Under the pieces are notes generated by a model. That model saw only the letters and a list, made by a program, of their open reading frames with translations. It had not been told where the DNA came from and searched no databases. The translations under genes and the position numbers were made by a program. DNA of 5,798 nt, taken from Candidatus Poribacteria bacterium. Lineage in GTDB: Bacteria; Poribacteria; WGA-4E; WGA-3G. Numbering within the stretch: the first letter of the stretch is position 1; each line of letters starts with the position of its first letter. Below, in pieces: positions 1 to 5,693 of the stretch. The stretch is from positions 1-5,798 of the forward strand of contig JAPPMR010000897.1 of NCBI GenBank assembly GCA_028818995.1, in the 5' to 3' direction.

Positions 1-26
1 AGAATGAGTGTTAGTTTACATCTCAT
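1..26 (-). CDS. Start of a gene truncated by the left window edge (unknown product)
   Basis: Only the first eight codons are inside the window, reading MRCKLTLI, and the frame stays open to the edge. The start is chosen because AGGAG (complement of 34-38) lies about 7 bases upstream, an ideal Shine-Dalgarno distance, and because a plausible sigma-70-like promoter (92-120) reads towards it. A basic first few residues followed by a hydrophobic run would suit the beginning of a signal peptide or membrane segment, but eight residues are too few to claim this. An in-frame upstream ATG at 54-56 would add ten residues (MNSSVNRRPT); its AAGGAG at 69-74 is 12 bases away, a poorer fit. The product cannot be named from this fragment. 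Confidence 0.5.
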
Positions 27-91
27 AGTGGGTCTCCTATTCACAGAACTGTTCATTACTTTTTTAATCTCCTTTTTAAGTAGGTCTATAA

Positions 92-120
92 AGTGTACAA
101 CTTTTTCTAAACTTTGCCAA
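92..120 (-). promoter_or_regulatory. Putative sigma-70-type promoter for the left-edge gene
   Basis: On the minus strand a -35 box TTGGCA (115-120, five of six matches to TTGACA) is followed after exactly 17 bases by a -10 box TACACT (92-97, four of six matches to TATAAT). The spacer is A/T rich. Transcription would start near position 85 and give a leader of about 60 bases before the ATG at 24-26. Direction, spacing and the downstream ribosome binding site agree, so the left-edge gene probably has its own promoter rather than depending on read-through from the yraN side. This is seen by eye only. Confidence 0.45.
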
Positions 121-142
121 CCTTTTATAGTAATTTTGACTT

Positions 143-159
143 TAGGGTATAATTCCCTA
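143..159. repeat. Short inverted repeat TAGGG/CCCTA in the spacer
   Basis: TAGGG at 143-147 and CCCTA at 155-159 are perfect inverted arms around the 7-base loop TATAATT. It lies in the gene-free 27-273 spacer between the end of yraN and the left-edge gene, about 25 bases upstream of the putative -35 box. It could be an operator, a weak hairpin or chance in A/T-rich DNA. Confidence 0.3.
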
Positions 160-225
160 TGAAACTCAATTTAGCCAATTCCGAAACTACTTATTGCGAA
201 ATTGTTTTCTATGTTCCAGTTTTTC

Positions 226-251
226 GTAGGTTCCCGTTCAACCCAACCTAC
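226..251. repeat. Inverted repeat (7-bp stem, 12-base loop) downstream of yraN
   Basis: GTAGGTT at 226-232 pairs perfectly with AACCTAC at 245-251. The dyad begins 23 bases beyond the yraN stop codon. In RNA read leftward it would form a stem-loop, but GAAAAAC rather than a U run follows it, so it is not a standard rho-independent terminator. Arms carrying GTAGGTTGGGTT and its complement occur in dispersed intergenic repeats of several bacteria; whether this is such an element is a guess from memory. It might still mark the 3' end of the cluster by a factor-dependent route or protect the transcript end. Confidence 0.4.
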
Positions 252-273
252 ACCGAAACTTACAGAGAACAGT

Positions 274-660
274 TCAAAATCCAGTTTTGGCTTGAAAAGC
301 GAAGGCACTCTCGATCTGCTCAAGTTTTAACAACTCAAGTTGAGGGGACAGGTGAATGGCAATAACATCAAAGCGGCAGGGCGCGTCTAAGAGATTCTGA
401 GCCTGCAGATATGCCAAAGCAACCTTTGAGATCTGCCGCTGTTTCTGGATGGTTACAGCCTCTTGCGGCAAGCCGAATCTGAGGCTCCGCCGCGTTTTCA
501 CTTCCACAAAAACGATAAATTCGCCATCTCGTACGATGATATCTATCTCGCCGCGTCCCGCGCGATAGTTCTGCACAAGGATTTTACACCCACGCGCCTT
601 GAGATGTTCCGCTGCCAACGATTCACCAATCTTTGCGATGTTCAAACGTGAACGATCCAT
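274..660 (-). CDS. yraN: YraN/UPF0102 family endonuclease-like protein
   Basis: The 128-residue protein fits the small, usually 110-130 residue, UPF0102 (YraN) family, which has a restriction-endonuclease-like (PD-(D/E)XK) fold. Visible hallmarks are G12-E13 in the first helix, the G37-E-I-D40 strand, E53-V-K55 in VFVEVKTR (the catalytic E-x-K pattern), the GLPQEAV turn with K73 (63-73) and the FDVI strand at 97-100. The predicted metal-binding and catalytic residues (E38, D40, E53, K55) are all present, so the fold looks intact. The family is cytosolic; its substrate and cellular role are not firmly established. The start at 660 has only a weak nearby GGAAGA; a better AGGAGG is about 14 bases upstream. 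The gene begins 57 bases after the TolB-like gene and probably ends the same transcript. Family assignment is firm, nuclease activity is inferred. Confidence 0.93.
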   Translation of the reverse strand: MDRSRLNIAKIGESLAAEHLKARGCKILVQNYRAGRGEIDIIVRDGEFIVFVEVKTRRSLRFGLPQEAVTIQKQRQISKVALAYLQAQNLLDAPCRFDVIAIHLSPQLELLKLEQIESAFAFQAKTGF

Positions 661-717
661 TTATGTCTTCCATTCCTCCTCTCTGCCCATAAGTGTCTAT
701 AGAGATATGAAACACCA

Positions 718-1812
718 CTATTCTTTCTTTTTTAGAGTTCCCCATAGGGTTAACCACTTTTGTTTCGGAGAAATAGACAAGGGTTTTGGGGACCAAGCCG
801 GTGTCAGAGCCAGTTGTAAGTCTTCAACAACAGGAACACCCCCATTACCATCGGCATTCATCACGTATATACCGTAAAGTTTCTGCCATTCTGATGAATA
901 AGCAATCTGTGTGCCATCTGGCGACCACGTCGGATGTTGGTCACGGGATTTGCTATTCGTCAGATTCCTCTCATCTGTGCCATCTATATTTATGATATAC
1001 ACATCAAAGATTTTGTTGCGGTAAGACGCAAATGCAATCTGTGTGCCATCTGGCGACCACGCGGGTTGTGTGTCCCAAAACAGCGAGTCAGTGACGCGTG
1101 TTACGTTGGTCCCATCAGTATTCATAATAAAGATGTCCGATCCAGAGATACGAGTGGATTCAAATGCAAATTGTTTCCCACCTGGCGACCACGCGGGTTG
1201 GCTGTCTACACCTGGATGGTTGGTGATCCGTATTTGGTTCGTACCGTCGGTGTTCATCACATAAATTTCTACGTTCCCATCCCGCTCTGATGTGAAGGCG
1301 ATCTGTTTCCCATCTGGTGACCACGCGGGAACACCGTGATCAGCCGGATGTTGGGTTAGCTGAATCGGTTTTCCTCCGCCTACGGTCATTACATAGATTT
1401 GAAAGAAGAATCCCTCTCGTTCAGATACGAAAGCGACCTGTTTTCCATCCGGAGACCAAGTCGGTTCCGCGTCATACGACTCGTGGTGGGTAAGCTGTTT
1501 AACATTTTTTCCATCAGGAGTCATCGCATAAATTTCTGGATTTTTAAGACTGCCAGACATAAAGACGATTTGAGCCTCAGCACACCGTGTTACACTTGCC
1601 AATACTAAGGCACTCAAAAATATAAAAACAATGAATCCTTTTTGCAGATTATTCCGTAAATTCAATAATCCCAATAGGATTCTCATTTTTCCGCCCCTTC
1701 GCAAAGCGCGGAAGCAACCCGTTTTAATAATTGAAATTTCATCGTGTCTCATTATATTTAATCGCGTCCAACAGCGCATCTGTGTAAATTGGTTAAACAA
1801 TGCCGATTGCAT
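718..1812 (-). CDS. Exported TolB/WD40-like (PD40) beta-propeller protein
   Basis: The protein holds six PD40-type repeats of 44-45 residues, each centred on PxWSPDGxxIAFxS, with the repeat tryptophans at 119, 164, 208, 252, 296 and 340; the last unit is degenerate (AWSPKP). Between them lie IYVMNxDGT and LTxxP segments, typical of the TolB C-terminal propeller. Six units suggest a closed six-bladed propeller used for binding. The N-terminal domain of true TolB is absent and no pal or tol genes are nearby, so it is not called tolB. A hydrophobic stretch (59-74) followed by AEA (78-80) looks like a type I signal sequence, so the propeller should be exported. Two starts compete: 1812 has AAAAGGAG 7 bases upstream but gives a 58-residue N-region; 1686 (residue 43) gives a normal 38-residue signal peptide with the weaker AAGGGGCGG. 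A short tail, roughly 341-364, follows the propeller. It lies 34 bases behind the sigma-fusion gene. Confidence 0.88.
   Translation of the reverse strand: MQSALFNQFTQMRCWTRLNIMRHDEISIIKTGCFRALRRGGKMRILLGLLNLRNNLQKGFIVFIFLSALVLASVTRCAEAQIVFMSGSLKNPEIYAMTPDGKNVKQLTHHESYDAEPTWSPDGKQVAFVSEREGFFFQIYVMTVGGGKPIQLTQHPADHGVPAWSPDGKQIAFTSERDGNVEIYVMNTDGTNQIRITNHPGVDSQPAWSPGGKQFAFESTRISGSDIFIMNTDGTNVTRVTDSLFWDTQPAWSPDGTQIAFASYRNKIFDVYIINIDGTDERNLTNSKSRDQHPTWSPDGTQIAYSSEWQKLYGIYVMNADGNGGVPVVEDLQLALTPAWSPKPLSISPKQKWLTLWGTLKKKE
900..1470. repeat. Tandem 132-base intragenic repeats coding for the propeller blades
   Basis: The WSPDG-coding block recurs at a fixed step inside the TolB-like gene. The complement of the tryptophan codon ends at 927, 1059, 1191, 1323 and 1458, giving steps of 132, 132, 132 and 135 bases. 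The 135-base step reflects one extra codon in the SEREGFFFQ blade. Nucleotide identity is high around the motif, for example TGGCGACCACGCGGGTTG near 1052 and again near 1183. The pattern is coding, generated by blade duplication, and is not a CRISPR or satellite array. Confidence 0.8.
1689..1713 (-). promoter_or_regulatory. Hairpin covering the internal ribosome binding site of the TolB-like gene
   Basis: TTCCGC and GCGGAA form perfect 6-base arms (1689-1694 and 1708-1713). Inside them CTT (1697-1699) pairs with AAG (1704-1706) around a CGCA loop. Read on the minus strand the 3' arm and adjoining bases are the AAGGGGCGG that would serve as Shine-Dalgarno sequence for the alternative start at 1686, which follows within a few bases. 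In RNA the hairpin could hide that site until ribosomes coming from the 1812 start or from the upstream gene open it. The structure is visible; the regulatory role is inference. Confidence 0.4.
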
Positions 1813-1820
1813 AATTCTAC
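1813..1820 (-). promoter_or_regulatory. Ribosome binding region of the TolB-like gene (1812 start)
   Basis: Reading the minus strand, AAAAGGAG precedes TAGAATT and the ATG at 1810-1812, so the purine core lies just upstream of this block with a 7-base spacer. This is a near-consensus site and is the main argument for the longer 364-residue form. The spacer to the sigma-fusion stop codon at 1847 is only 34 bases, close enough for ribosomes ending there to re-initiate. Confidence 0.55.
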
Positions 1821-1846
1821 TCCTTTTCTGTTAACGTAGTGTTTAT

Positions 1847-4780
1847 CTATTCTTCTTCAAGCGAGATTTGAAAGAGCCCGAGTTGGTAGGTAGCAACGTG
1901 CAGTTTGTCGTTACTGACAACAAGAGAAACAACCCGACCCGTATCGGATGGATTAAACTCCCAAGGCTCTTGTGTAGAACTGTTGTTGATGGCGACAAGA
2001 GCGGTAGTCTTATCTGAAACGCTCGGAGAGATCCGATGCCATTTGCTACGCTCATCTAAACGATAAACTCCCGTATCGCCAGCACCATAAACTTTAGTGC
2101 CGTTCACAGTGAATTTGTCTATGATGATATGTGCCCCCACTCTATCAGTTATCACGCGCCAATGCGTACCGGCTTGTGAAGCTAAAACCCCTTTGTCTGT
2201 TGCCACGTAAACCGTTGAACCTGCAAAGACTATCTCCTTAAAATGGTCGAAGCGAAGTGGAAGACTCGATGTAATGTCCCTCCAACTATCCCCGTCATCA
2301 AACGATTGAAACAGTCTACCATCCCGTTTCCCTACATAGACGGTTTCATCTGAAATCGCTAATTTGAATTCCTTATCCAATTCGCTATCAGGCTGTTTAC
2401 CCGTATCTACCAGTCCAGTATTTGTCCATTCTGAATCACCGGGTTTCCATTTGAAAAGTCGCCGTAAGTATTCTACATAGAACGTATCACCACTGATGGC
2501 AAACCCACCAACTCCGCCATATACATCAAGAAGGTACAGTGTAGCCGGCACATTATCAATTACCTGACGGCCCGCCGCTAAGTCCGCGTGTTTCAGTTCT
2601 TCAAGTTGTGCCTCCGTCCAAAATTCAAGGACAAGTGTTTCGCCCCCAAAATCCGGTATTCCTTGGACCGGTATAAACTTGTCACCATCTGTAGATAAAC
2701 GAAAAACACGTAAGTTGTCTCCTTCATCTACAATCATATAGAGAACATTATCAGCAACAACTATCTTTGACGCTAATAAACCCTCCCAAACGCCCCTCCA
2801 CGATGCCCCTTGGTCGAGTGATCGATAAATCCCTTCGCTGGTATGCACATAGAACTGATTGTTGAACACAATCATATCCCGGGTTGTGATGCCCACCATC
2901 CCACTCACAAATGGATGCCATGAGTTCCCACCATCGGTTGTGCGATGAATACCGAATATCCCTGATCTGTAAAACGTGCTTTCATCCACCGCCCAAATTG
3001 GAGAACGAACCGACGCAAATGAATGCGGGTCAAATCCAAAATTTTCTCGAGATTGTTCTCCATCCTCTGAACGGAATTCATTAACACTTTGCGCTAACTG
3101 TCTTACACCGGTTGGTGTCCGTACAAACGTAGATTCATCTTTAGGCGTTATCTCAGTCCACGACGCTCCCAAGTCGGTTGAATGGAAAATCCTGTTTGAA
3201 CTCGCATTGTTGTCGCGCATTATTTCCTTTACGGTCTTTGTCGTTGAAAAAAGGTCGGGTCCCGTTCTAACATAGAGGTTGTTTTCAAAGACCTCTAAGG
3301 AATAGATAGCTTCGGATGGATCCACAGGCAGCTGCTCCCAAACATCTGAATTGAGACGGTAGAGTCCCCTGTTTGTGCCAGCAAATACAGTGTTTCCAAC
3401 CGCTGTCATCGCATAAATTCTTTTGCCTGCTAATCCATCGTTCAAGGGTATCCACTGCTCACCAGCATCCGTAGATCGGAAAACACGTCCATCCAGAAAT
3501 GCGAGATACATCGCAGTCTGCGCTTGTGCTTCATCCGTGATGGCGAGTCCGGCAGCATAGCCCTTTGGTAAGAAACTACCACGTGTACTCCATGTCTCTC
3601 CATCATCAGTTGAAGTAAATAGTTTATAAGAAACAAGATAGAGGATTCCCCTATGCTCCGCAATAGGCACGTATGACCATGTTGGGACACTTCTGTTGAT
3701 AAGCGTCCACGCAGTTCCATCCGCCGCCAATCTGTAAATACCTGTTGATGCCACAGCATAGAGATCTCCTCTGGATGTAGCAAAGAGATTGATGTCGGCA
3801 CCCCCTTGGAGTCCATTCATTTGCCTCCACTGCGAAGCAGAAAACTTGTTGGAATCTCCCCATGGATCAGAGGCTAAAGTCGTCTCAGAAACTTGTAAGC
3901 CAGTGCTATTGTTTCTACCGGGAGCAGCACGTCCAATCCGATTTCGCACATCCGGTTTTGACACGATATCAAGCACGATAGGTGTCTCAACGATTTCAAT
4001 TGTAGGTTCAGATTGTGCATCGAAACTATACGGTTTCTGAAAAGGGACAATGTACTGACTGCTTACACCGAGCAGCAATACAACCAATAAAGTAGCTGTC
4101 CCAAAAGCCGCCCACGGGAGTATATGTTTCCCAGATGGAGGCGGTGTCGGCTTCGTATCAGCGACTTGTTCCATGATATTCTCGGTGAAGTTGGTAGAGA
4201 GTTGGACACCTCCAAGCATTTCTCGGATCATCGGTTCATCATTCTTTAAACGTTCTCGCGCCCGTCGCAGCCGACTCTTAATTGTATTCACTGAAACACC
4301 TAAGAACTTACAAATCTCCTTCGCTGTCATCTCGCCGAGATAGTAGAGTGTCACCACTGTGCGCTCACTCTCTGGAAGTTTTTGCAGCAGTTTCCTAACG
4401 ATTGCATGACGATTTTCGGTCGCTTCCGTCTCACGTTGTTCTGAAACGTAACGGTCATAAGAGGCTTTCTCTACTTCATCCACAAATGTATCCTCCAGTG
4501 ATTGCATCGTAGGTTCGTTTTTCTGCATCCACTTAATACAGAGCCGATTGGCAATGACATAAAGCCATCCGGCAAACTGATTACGATTCCTTAGTGTGGC
4601 GAGGTTCTTGTGTACCTGGAGGAAGGTGTCTTGGGCGATCTCTTCAGCGAAATGAAAATCCCCTATCTTCCGCCACGCGAGGGCATGAACACTCTTTTGG
4701 TATTTTCGGACTAAGATGCTGAACGCCTCGTCGTCGCCATCCAAAATCCTATGAATCAGTTGAACATCGTTTTCTACCAT
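1847..4780 (-). CDS. Membrane-tethered ECF sigma factor fused to a long BNR/Ycf48-like beta-propeller
   Basis: A single uninterrupted 977-residue chain has three parts. Residues 1-180 are an ECF (RpoE-like) sigma factor: region 2 at about 16-88 (AEEIAQDTFLQVHKNL, then FAGWLYVIANRLCIKW) and region 4 at about 124-179, with LPESERTVVTLYYLGEMT leading into a helix-turn-helix (AKEICKFLGVSVNTIKSRLRRARERL). A proline-rich linker (about 180-219) leads to one hydrophobic segment (about 222-246). Residues 320-977 hold about 13 propeller units, several with Asp-box motifs: STDDGETW 390, STDAGEQW 436, STDLGASW 534, TTDGGNSW 614, SLDQGASW 654, SFDDGDSW 826. The sigma half should be cytoplasmic and the propeller outside the membrane. 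Ordinary ECF factors are about 160-220 residues and rely on a separate anti-sigma protein; none is seen here. GGAG sits 7 bases before the ATG. It follows the lipoprotein gene by 65 bases. Domain calls are strong; the signalling role is inference. Confidence 0.92.
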   Translation of the reverse strand: MVENDVQLIHRILDGDDEAFSILVRKYQKSVHALAWRKIGDFHFAEEIAQDTFLQVHKNLATLRNRNQFAGWLYVIANRLCIKWMQKNEPTMQSLEDTFVDEVEKASYDRYVSEQRETEATENRHAIVRKLLQKLPESERTVVTLYYLGEMTAKEICKFLGVSVNTIKSRLRRARERLKNDEPMIREMLGGVQLSTNFTENIMEQVADTKPTPPPSGKHILPWAAFGTATLLVVLLLGVSSQYIVPFQKPYSFDAQSEPTIEIVETPIVLDIVSKPDVRNRIGRAAPGRNNSTGLQVSETTLASDPWGDSNKFSASQWRQMNGLQGGADINLFATSRGDLYAVASTGIYRLAADGTAWTLINRSVPTWSYVPIAEHRGILYLVSYKLFTSTDDGETWSTRGSFLPKGYAAGLAITDEAQAQTAMYLAFLDGRVFRSTDAGEQWIPLNDGLAGKRIYAMTAVGNTVFAGTNRGLYRLNSDVWEQLPVDPSEAIYSLEVFENNLYVRTGPDLFSTTKTVKEIMRDNNASSNRIFHSTDLGASWTEITPKDESTFVRTPTGVRQLAQSVNEFRSEDGEQSRENFGFDPHSFASVRSPIWAVDESTFYRSGIFGIHRTTDGGNSWHPFVSGMVGITTRDMIVFNNQFYVHTSEGIYRSLDQGASWRGVWEGLLASKIVVADNVLYMIVDEGDNLRVFRLSTDGDKFIPVQGIPDFGGETLVLEFWTEAQLEELKHADLAAGRQVIDNVPATLYLLDVYGGVGGFAISGDTFYVEYLRRLFKWKPGDSEWTNTGLVDTGKQPDSELDKEFKLAISDETVYVGKRDGRLFQSFDDGDSWRDITSSLPLRFDHFKEIVFAGSTVYVATDKGVLASQAGTHWRVITDRVGAHIIIDKFTVNGTKVYGAGDTGVYRLDERSKWHRISPSVSDKTTALVAINNSSTQEPWEFNPSDTGRVVSLVVSNDKLHVATYQLGLFQISLEEE

Positions 4781-4787
4781 CGGAATT

Positions 4788-4791
4788 CTCC
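4788..4791 (-). promoter_or_regulatory. Ribosome binding site of the sigma-propeller gene
   Basis: GGAG on the minus strand is separated by 7 bases (AATTCCG) from the ATG at 4778-4780. It supports this start. A second ATG overlaps the GGAG itself but is out of frame, so it does not offer an alternative for this protein. Confidence 0.6.
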
Positions 4792-4822
4792 ATGATTAGC
4801 GTTAGCAGACAGCGGAACAAAC

Positions 4823-4845
4823 TCCGATGTCTTCGTGAAATCGGA
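4823..4845 (-). repeat. Intercistronic dyad right after the lipoprotein stop codon
   Basis: TCCGAT (4823-4828) and ATCGGA (4840-4845) are perfect inverted arms around an 11-base loop. The dyad starts at the base directly after the lipoprotein TGA (4846-4848) and ends about 30 bases before the ribosome binding site of the sigma-fusion gene. GTTTGTTCC, not a U run, follows on the transcript strand, so it is not a clear terminator. It could be a partial terminator, a processing site or an mRNA stabiliser that sets different levels for the two genes. Confidence 0.35.
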
Positions 4846-5556
4846 TCAGTTCACAGGGAGATGTTGTGGAACAGAGACCCGTCCAGAACGTGTGACATAA
4901 GTATAAATTGTATTTTTTTTCAACACACCAAACAACAGCTTTTCGTAAAATGACAGTTCACTTAAAGGCAGGTTCACCTCGTGCAGCTCCTTGTAGAAGT
5001 TCTGGTCTACATAAGCCCACACACCGTCCCATCTATTGATAATACCCTCCTCTTCACGGGCATCCAAGATACGAGAGAGAATGCCGCCCGAAAAATTATA
5101 TTCTGAACCGCCGACATTGACCCGTGAGATATACGCGTTGGAATAAATAAGCGTTTCATCGTCAAGCCAAAGCATCCCATCATTGAGAATCTGAGTCGGC
5201 TCTCCGAGTTCTTCAACGCTTCGCTTGATAATGTTCTCAGCACCTTGTACAGGTTGATTTGTGATATAACCTGCTGCTCGCAGTCTATTCTCCTTAAAAG
5301 TATACACGATTTTTACAGGTATATCATTAATGCGATGATTGTAGACAAGCGTATTTCCTTTCCGTAGGAATAGCTGCTTGTCCAGTTCCGCCAGCAATAC
5401 CCGTTCTTGTGTGTAGCCCCACCGCGTTTTGCGAAAATGGTAAGTCTCATTCGGTTCCGACAACATCGGTCCAAGGTTCGCGCACCCCAGAGAAAGAAAC
5501 ACTGGAATCAACAATAGATTTCTCTTCAATCCAGATAAACCCTTATATGCTTTCAT
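4846..5556 (-). CDS. Predicted lipoprotein of unknown function
   Basis: The 236-residue protein starts with a basic n-region (MKAYKGLSGLKR), a hydrophobic core (LLLIPVFLSL) and a Gly-Cys at 24-25 (LSLGC), an acceptable though not perfect lipobox. Processing at C25 would leave a lipid-anchored mature protein of about 212 residues; A26 and N27 follow, so there is no Asp at +2 of the kind that retains lipoproteins in the E. coli inner membrane. The body has WGYTQERVLLAE (about 47-58), then VYTFKENRLRAAGY, a helix-strand pattern common in small secreted domains, followed by EELGEPTQILNDGMLWLDDET. I do not recognise a named family. The start is supported by AAGGAG 8 bases upstream, close to consensus. 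It is the first complete gene of the cluster and precedes the sigma-propeller fusion by 65 bases, so it may share its transcript and act in the same compartment as its propeller. Function is unknown. Confidence 0.8.
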   Translation of the reverse strand: MKAYKGLSGLKRNLLLIPVFLSLGCANLGPMLSEPNETYHFRKTRWGYTQERVLLAELDKQLFLRKGNTLVYNHRINDIPVKIVYTFKENRLRAAGYITNQPVQGAENIIKRSVEELGEPTQILNDGMLWLDDETLIYSNAYISRVNVGGSEYNFSGGILSRILDAREEEGIINRWDGVWAYVDQNFYKELHEVNLPLSELSFYEKLLFGVLKKNTIYTYVTRSGRVSVPQHLPVN

Positions 5557-5693
5557 TGTATATCTCCTTCAGATTGAGGAAATGTAGGCTACCCTACCAA
5601 ACATTTAAACGATGAATAGATGGAGCCGTGTTTACATTCACCTGAACTCAGCGTGAATTTGACTTAAGCACACCGGTTGGATTAGATTGTACT
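5557..5693. other. Intergenic leader region upstream of the lipoprotein gene
   Basis: These 137 bases separate the stop of the right-edge gene from the lipoprotein start. They hold the AAGGAG ribosome binding site next to the start, a short GTAGG/CCTAC hairpin with a 4-base loop (5584-5597) and the larger dyad at 5636-5658. I see no convincing sigma-70 promoter here and no clear ECF-type promoter pair. The best -10-like hexamer is TACAAT at 5686-5691, 16 bases after a poor TTGGTG (5708-5713) that lies inside the right-edge gene; it would leave a leader of about 120 bases containing both hairpins. Confidence 0.4.
5636..5658. promoter_or_regulatory. 23-base imperfect dyad, possible operator or leader hairpin
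   Basis: ATTCAC (5636-5641) and GTGAAT (5653-5658) are perfect outer arms. Between them CTGA and TCAG continue the symmetry, broken by one extra base on one side. As RNA this makes nine base pairs with a single bulged G and a 4-base loop. As DNA it is a symmetrical site of the size bound by dimeric regulators. It lies 80 bases upstream of the lipoprotein start and 36 bases beyond the right-edge stop codon. No U run follows, so a rho-independent terminator is unlikely. Confidence 0.4.

Noticed and set aside
136..153. TTGACT (136-141) and TATAAT (148-153) as a plus-strand promoter
   Set aside because: The two boxes are separated by only 6 bases, far from the 16-18 needed, and no supported plus-strand gene follows.
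226..251. Rho-independent terminator for yraN
   Set aside because: The stem is only 7 bp with a 12-base loop, and no U run follows in the transcript direction.
159..365. A 68-codon open frame on the plus strand starting just after a TATAAT-like sequence
   Set aside because: Its second half runs antisense through the end of the well-supported yraN gene, it has no good ribosome binding site, and its first half covers the inverted repeats of the spacer. It looks like a chance frame.
599..1290. Plus-strand open frames opposite yraN and the TolB-like gene
   Set aside because: They are antisense to clear protein families, have no recognisable domains and share the codon periodicity of the opposite-strand repeats.
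900..1470. CRISPR or satellite-like array, because of regular near-identical blocks
   Set aside because: The period is 132-135 bases, always a multiple of three, and the blocks encode WSPDG propeller motifs in one open frame.
718..1812. Calling the gene tolB of the Tol-Pal system
   Set aside because: The N-terminal TolB domain is missing and no pal, tolA, tolQ or tolR is nearby; PD40 propellers occur in many unrelated exported proteins.
2905..3863. Additional open frames of 60-124 codons within the propeller part of the sigma fusion
   Set aside because: They are in other frames of a continuous, strongly motif-bearing coding region and show low-quality sequence with no family features.
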